In this document: positions 14,548 through 16,390 of the stretch, one piece after another | Numbering within the stretch: position 1 is the first letter of the stretch | How the letters are laid out: every line of letters begins with the position of its first letter | Assembly (NCBI GenBank): GCA_017439615.1 | Contig: JAFSIU010000073.1 | Coordinates: 1-16,390 of the forward strand | Length of the DNA stretch: 16,390 bases | Source: Bacillota bacterium | GTDB taxonomy: Bacteria; Bacillota; Dehalobacteriia; UBA4068 | Direction: 5' to 3' | Position numbers and translations under genes: made by a program | The notes under the pieces: generated by a model | What the model saw: the letters and a program-made list of their open reading frames with translations, nothing else | What the model was told of the DNA's origin: nothing | The model's database searches: none

Positions 14548-15429
14548 ATGGCTGAGGCTAAATCATTTGCACCGCAACTCAGAACCGCATTTGAACTGGT
14601 ATCTGAATTCAGAAAAAGGTTTATGATCATCATAATTTTGTTGGTAGCGGGTTCTGTGATCGGATATCTTAATACCGGCTGGTTAATGGATTATCTTTTT
14701 GCAAGGGTCGGAACGGTAATTTATACTTCCCCCGCGGAAGGCTTTCTTACCCAAATTAAGCTTGCAATTACAATTGGCTTGATCTTGACCTTGCCTTTGA
14801 TGATCTATATAGTAGCGAACTTTATCAGACAAAAATCGCCTGCATTGGCATCAAAGAATATCGTTGGTTTTATCGGTATTTCCTATGGTCTTTTCTGGGT
14901 AGGTCTTTTGTTGGCATTCTTTATGATCATGCCGCTCGCTATTACCTTCCTTCTCGGTTTCCAATCTGAAACATTGGCAGCGACATTTTCTGCCGCCAGT
15001 TATGTTTCCTTTGTCACTATGCTGTGCATGGCATTTGGTTTTGCTTTTCAGCTTCCCGTCATCATCAATCTGCTCTCCAAAGCAGGTCTTGTTTCAGCTC
15101 GTGCATTAGAAAGCAAGCGCAAGATCATGATTGTTATTGTGTTCGCTGTTGCTGCGTTTATTACTCCGCCCGATGTTATTTCTCAGGTAGCTCTTGCAAT
15201 TCCTTTGCTTGGTCTTTATGAGATCAGCATTCAGGTTGCAAAGCACCGTGAAAAGAAAGAACATGAGCAGAGAATGAAAATGCTCGACCCCACCAATCCC
15301 AATGGTTTATCTATTGAGGAATGGCAGGATCAGCAAAAGAAAAAGCTGATGAAAGATTTGGGAATGACTGAAGCAGAATATGATGCTATGATTCAATCTC
15401 AAAATGAGATGTTCGGCTTAGGTGAATAA
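14548..15429 (+). CDS. tatC: Second TatC subunit, lacking the first-loop glutamate
   Basis: A 293-residue six-helix TatC. Conserved parts are SEFRKRF (19-25, with E20 at the E. coli E15 position), SPAEGF (61-66), SYVSFVTMLCMAFGF (151-165) and TPPDVISQ (206-213). The first cytoplasmic loop reads RQKSPALASKN (94-104) and has no acidic residue, so the glutamate equivalent to E. coli E103, central to recognising the twin arginines, is gone, together with the usual P-x-L-x3-ER pattern. The C-terminus is extended by about 60 charged residues on the cytoplasmic side. GAGAGG precedes the ATG, 15 bases after the NapH-like gene. It is the last gene of the operon, ended by a strong terminator. Confidence 0.92.
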   Translation: MAEAKSFAPQLRTAFELVSEFRKRFMIIIILLVAGSVIGYLNTGWLMDYLFARVGTVIYTSPAEGFLTQIKLAITIGLILTLPLMIYIVANFIRQKSPALASKNIVGFIGISYGLFWVGLLLAFFMIMPLAITFLLGFQSETLAATFSAASYVSFVTMLCMAFGFAFQLPVIINLLSKAGLVSARALESKRKIMIVIVFAVAAFITPPDVISQVALAIPLLGLYEISIQVAKHREKKEHEQRMKMLDPTNPNGLSIEEWQDQQKKKLMKDLGMTEAEYDAMIQSQNEMFGLGE

Positions 15430-15434
15430 GTAAC

Positions 15435-15472
15435 AAAGCATCCGGGGTTGTGCCCCGGATGCTTTTCTTTTG
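15435..15472 (+). terminator. Intrinsic terminator of the Tat/electron-transfer operon
   Basis: A perfect 13-bp stem (AAAGCATCCGGGG / CCCCGGATGCTTT) with a 5-base loop is followed by TTCTTTT. It lies 6 bases after the second tatC stop. Confidence 0.95.
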
Positions 15473-15501
15473 CACTTTTTAAGCATTCGCTTTTTATGTC
15501 C

Positions 15502-15530
15502 ACGACAAAAAAGCCCAACTGTTGTATAAT
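15502..15530 (+). promoter_or_regulatory. Promoter of the XRE-family regulator
   Basis: A perfect TATAAT (15525-15530) has ACGACA (15502-15507, four of six consensus bases) 17 bases upstream. The predicted start is near 15537, leaving a leader of about 20 bases with the GGAGG site. Confidence 0.65.
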
Positions 15531-15558
15531 ATAGAAAATGCATATAACGGAGGAACAT

Positions 15559-16068
15559 ATGGATCAACAGAAAATCGGCAGTTTTATAGCAGAATTACGC
15601 CATGAAAAAGGCTTGACACAGGAGCAGCTTGCACAAAAACTTGCAGTCAGCAACAAAACTGTTTCGCGTTGGGAGACAGGAAAATATATGCCTGATATCT
15701 CTATGCTTCAGGAGCTTTGCCGCTTTTTTGATATCAGCCTGAATGAATTATTAAGCGGCGAGAGAATAACAAATGAAAAGCATTTTGCGCTAAAAGCAGA
15801 AGAGAATATATTGCACGCCTTGGCTTCCGATTCTTCTTTCGGTCTGAATGACAAAATTACTTATTTTAAAAGCAAATGGTTAAAAGAGCATCGTTTGCTT
15901 ATTACTTCATTGATTATCTCAGCCTTCATTGCTTTGCTTGTGCTTATTTATATGGAAAAAACGATATTGATTCCAGGCCTTGCTGTTTTATTCCTTGTCG
16001 TTTATGCATATATCAGAAATAAAATGATGATATATGTTGAGCATCGCGCCTTCAAAGAAGAAAACTGA
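15559..16068 (+). CDS. Membrane-anchored XRE-family transcriptional regulator
   Basis: A 169-residue protein. Residues 3-60 are an XRE/Cro helix-turn-helix: KIGSFIAELRHEKGLTQEQL, then LAVSNKTVSRWETGKYMPD with the recognition helix around SNKTVSRW. The C-terminal third has two hydrophobic helices (near 113-131 and 135-153) in a short hairpin, so the regulator is probably tethered to the inner membrane. Similar HTH proteins with membrane tails are common in Bacillota and often sense envelope or growth state, but no target is evident here. The ATG at 15559 is preferred over 15538 because GGAGG (15549-15553) lies 5 bases upstream and 15538 coincides with the predicted transcript start. It has its own promoter, so it is probably independent of the Tat operon. 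Confidence 0.88.
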   Translation: MDQQKIGSFIAELRHEKGLTQEQLAQKLAVSNKTVSRWETGKYMPDISMLQELCRFFDISLNELLSGERITNEKHFALKAEENILHALASDSSFGLNDKITYFKSKWLKEHRLLITSLIISAFIALLVLIYMEKTILIPGLAVLFLVVYAYIRNKMMIYVEHRAFKEEN

Positions 16069-16115
16069 AACAAAAGCCTTTGCTTATGGTCGGTGCTCGT
16101 AAAACAGTTGTTATT

Positions 16116-16159
16116 ACAAATAAACCCCACATTAATAATTTGATGTGGGGTTTATTTGT
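16116..16159. terminator. Strong bidirectional terminator
   Basis: A perfect 17-bp inverted repeat (arms 16116-16132 and 16143-16159, core AAACCCCACAT) has a 10-base AT-rich loop and a T-rich right flank. It lies about 47 bases after the regulator stop and could also end a leftward transcript. Confidence 0.85.
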
Positions 16160-16222
16160 TTAGAGTATTGGTTTTTCTTCTACAGTTATTTTTATAAAAG
16201 AGCCAAATTTGTATTTGTTTTT

Positions 16223-16280
16223 GCAGGGGGCCAGGGGGGATTGCGAACCCCTTAGGCCCCCTTGCAACCCCCTACCCCCC
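16223..16280. repeat. G/C-rich intergenic element with hairpin and minus-strand G-quadruplex potential
   Basis: Runs of G (16226-16230, 16234-16239) and C (16248-16251, 16257-16261, 16268-16272, 16275-16280) stand out in AT-rich surroundings. The left half pairs GCAGGGGGCC with GGCCCCC-T-TGC and an inner AGGGG with CCCCT. On the minus strand there are four G-runs of 6, 5, 5 and 4 with 2-, 6- and 5-base loops. No gene is visible from 16069 to 16390. Confidence 0.7.
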
Positions 16281-16360
16281 TTCAAACGCTTTTTGTCCGA
16301 GGTTGTTCGGGTTACTTTCTTAAGCTGCTTCTTTTCAAACTAATTAATTTCTACATTCGT

Positions 16361-16383
16361 AAAATCGGCTTTTACCGATTTTT
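16361..16383. terminator. Terminator-like hairpin at the window edge
   Basis: AAAATCGG and CCGATTTT form an 8-bp stem with a 6-base loop, followed by one more T. It is short and could serve either strand. The gene it would end is not in the window. Confidence 0.4.
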
Positions 16384-16390
16384 AAACGGC

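Overview
The window looks like the chromosome of an anaerobic Gram-positive bacterium of the Bacillota (Clostridia-like). The reasons are strong AGGAGG-type ribosome binding sites, AT-rich spacers with TATAAT-type -10 boxes, compact intrinsic terminators, a MacB/FtsX-type transporter beside an OmpR-type two-component pair, many [4Fe-4S] proteins and no oxygen-linked enzyme. The species cannot be named from the sequence.

Layout. 1-1112 (minus strand): a partial HdeD/DUF308-like membrane protein and a PAP2 phosphatase. 1247-3832 (minus): a fused ABC ATPase/FtsX permease. 4027-5735 (plus): a response regulator and a sensor kinase that overlap by 4 bases and diverge from the transporter. 5809-6942 (plus): a DUF362 protein with a two-cluster ferredoxin tail, closed by a bidirectional terminator at 7021-7052.

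7056-15429 is the core of the window: a Tat export and electron-transfer island in two divergent arms. The leftward arm encodes two TatA/B-family proteins. The rightward arm encodes, in order, a twin-arginine polyferredoxin with eight cluster motifs, a class V cysteine desulfurase, a DUF3343 Se/S-carrier-like protein, a first TatC, a flavoprotein that fuses a NuoF C-terminal remnant to a GltD-like core, a NapH-like membrane ferredoxin and a second TatC. The genes are tightly packed, some overlap, and the arm ends at a strong terminator (15435-15472). The 414-base divergent spacer holds an extended -10 promoter, a minus-strand promoter and conspicuous palindromes.

Reading as a unit (inference): the desulfurase and the carrier-like protein supply sulfur for cluster assembly in the cytoplasm. 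The folded polyferredoxin is exported by the locally encoded Tat components. The GltD-like flavoprotein passes electrons from NAD(P)H through the NapH-like protein to the exported polyferredoxin. This resembles NapGH without any NapA/NapB reductase, so the final acceptor is unknown. The two TatC proteins have lost different conserved signal-recognition features, which suggests that they work together.

15559-16068 is a membrane-anchored XRE-family regulator. The last ~320 bases hold no gene I can support, but contain a perfect 17-bp terminator stem and a G-rich element able to form a hairpin or a minus-strand G-quadruplex.
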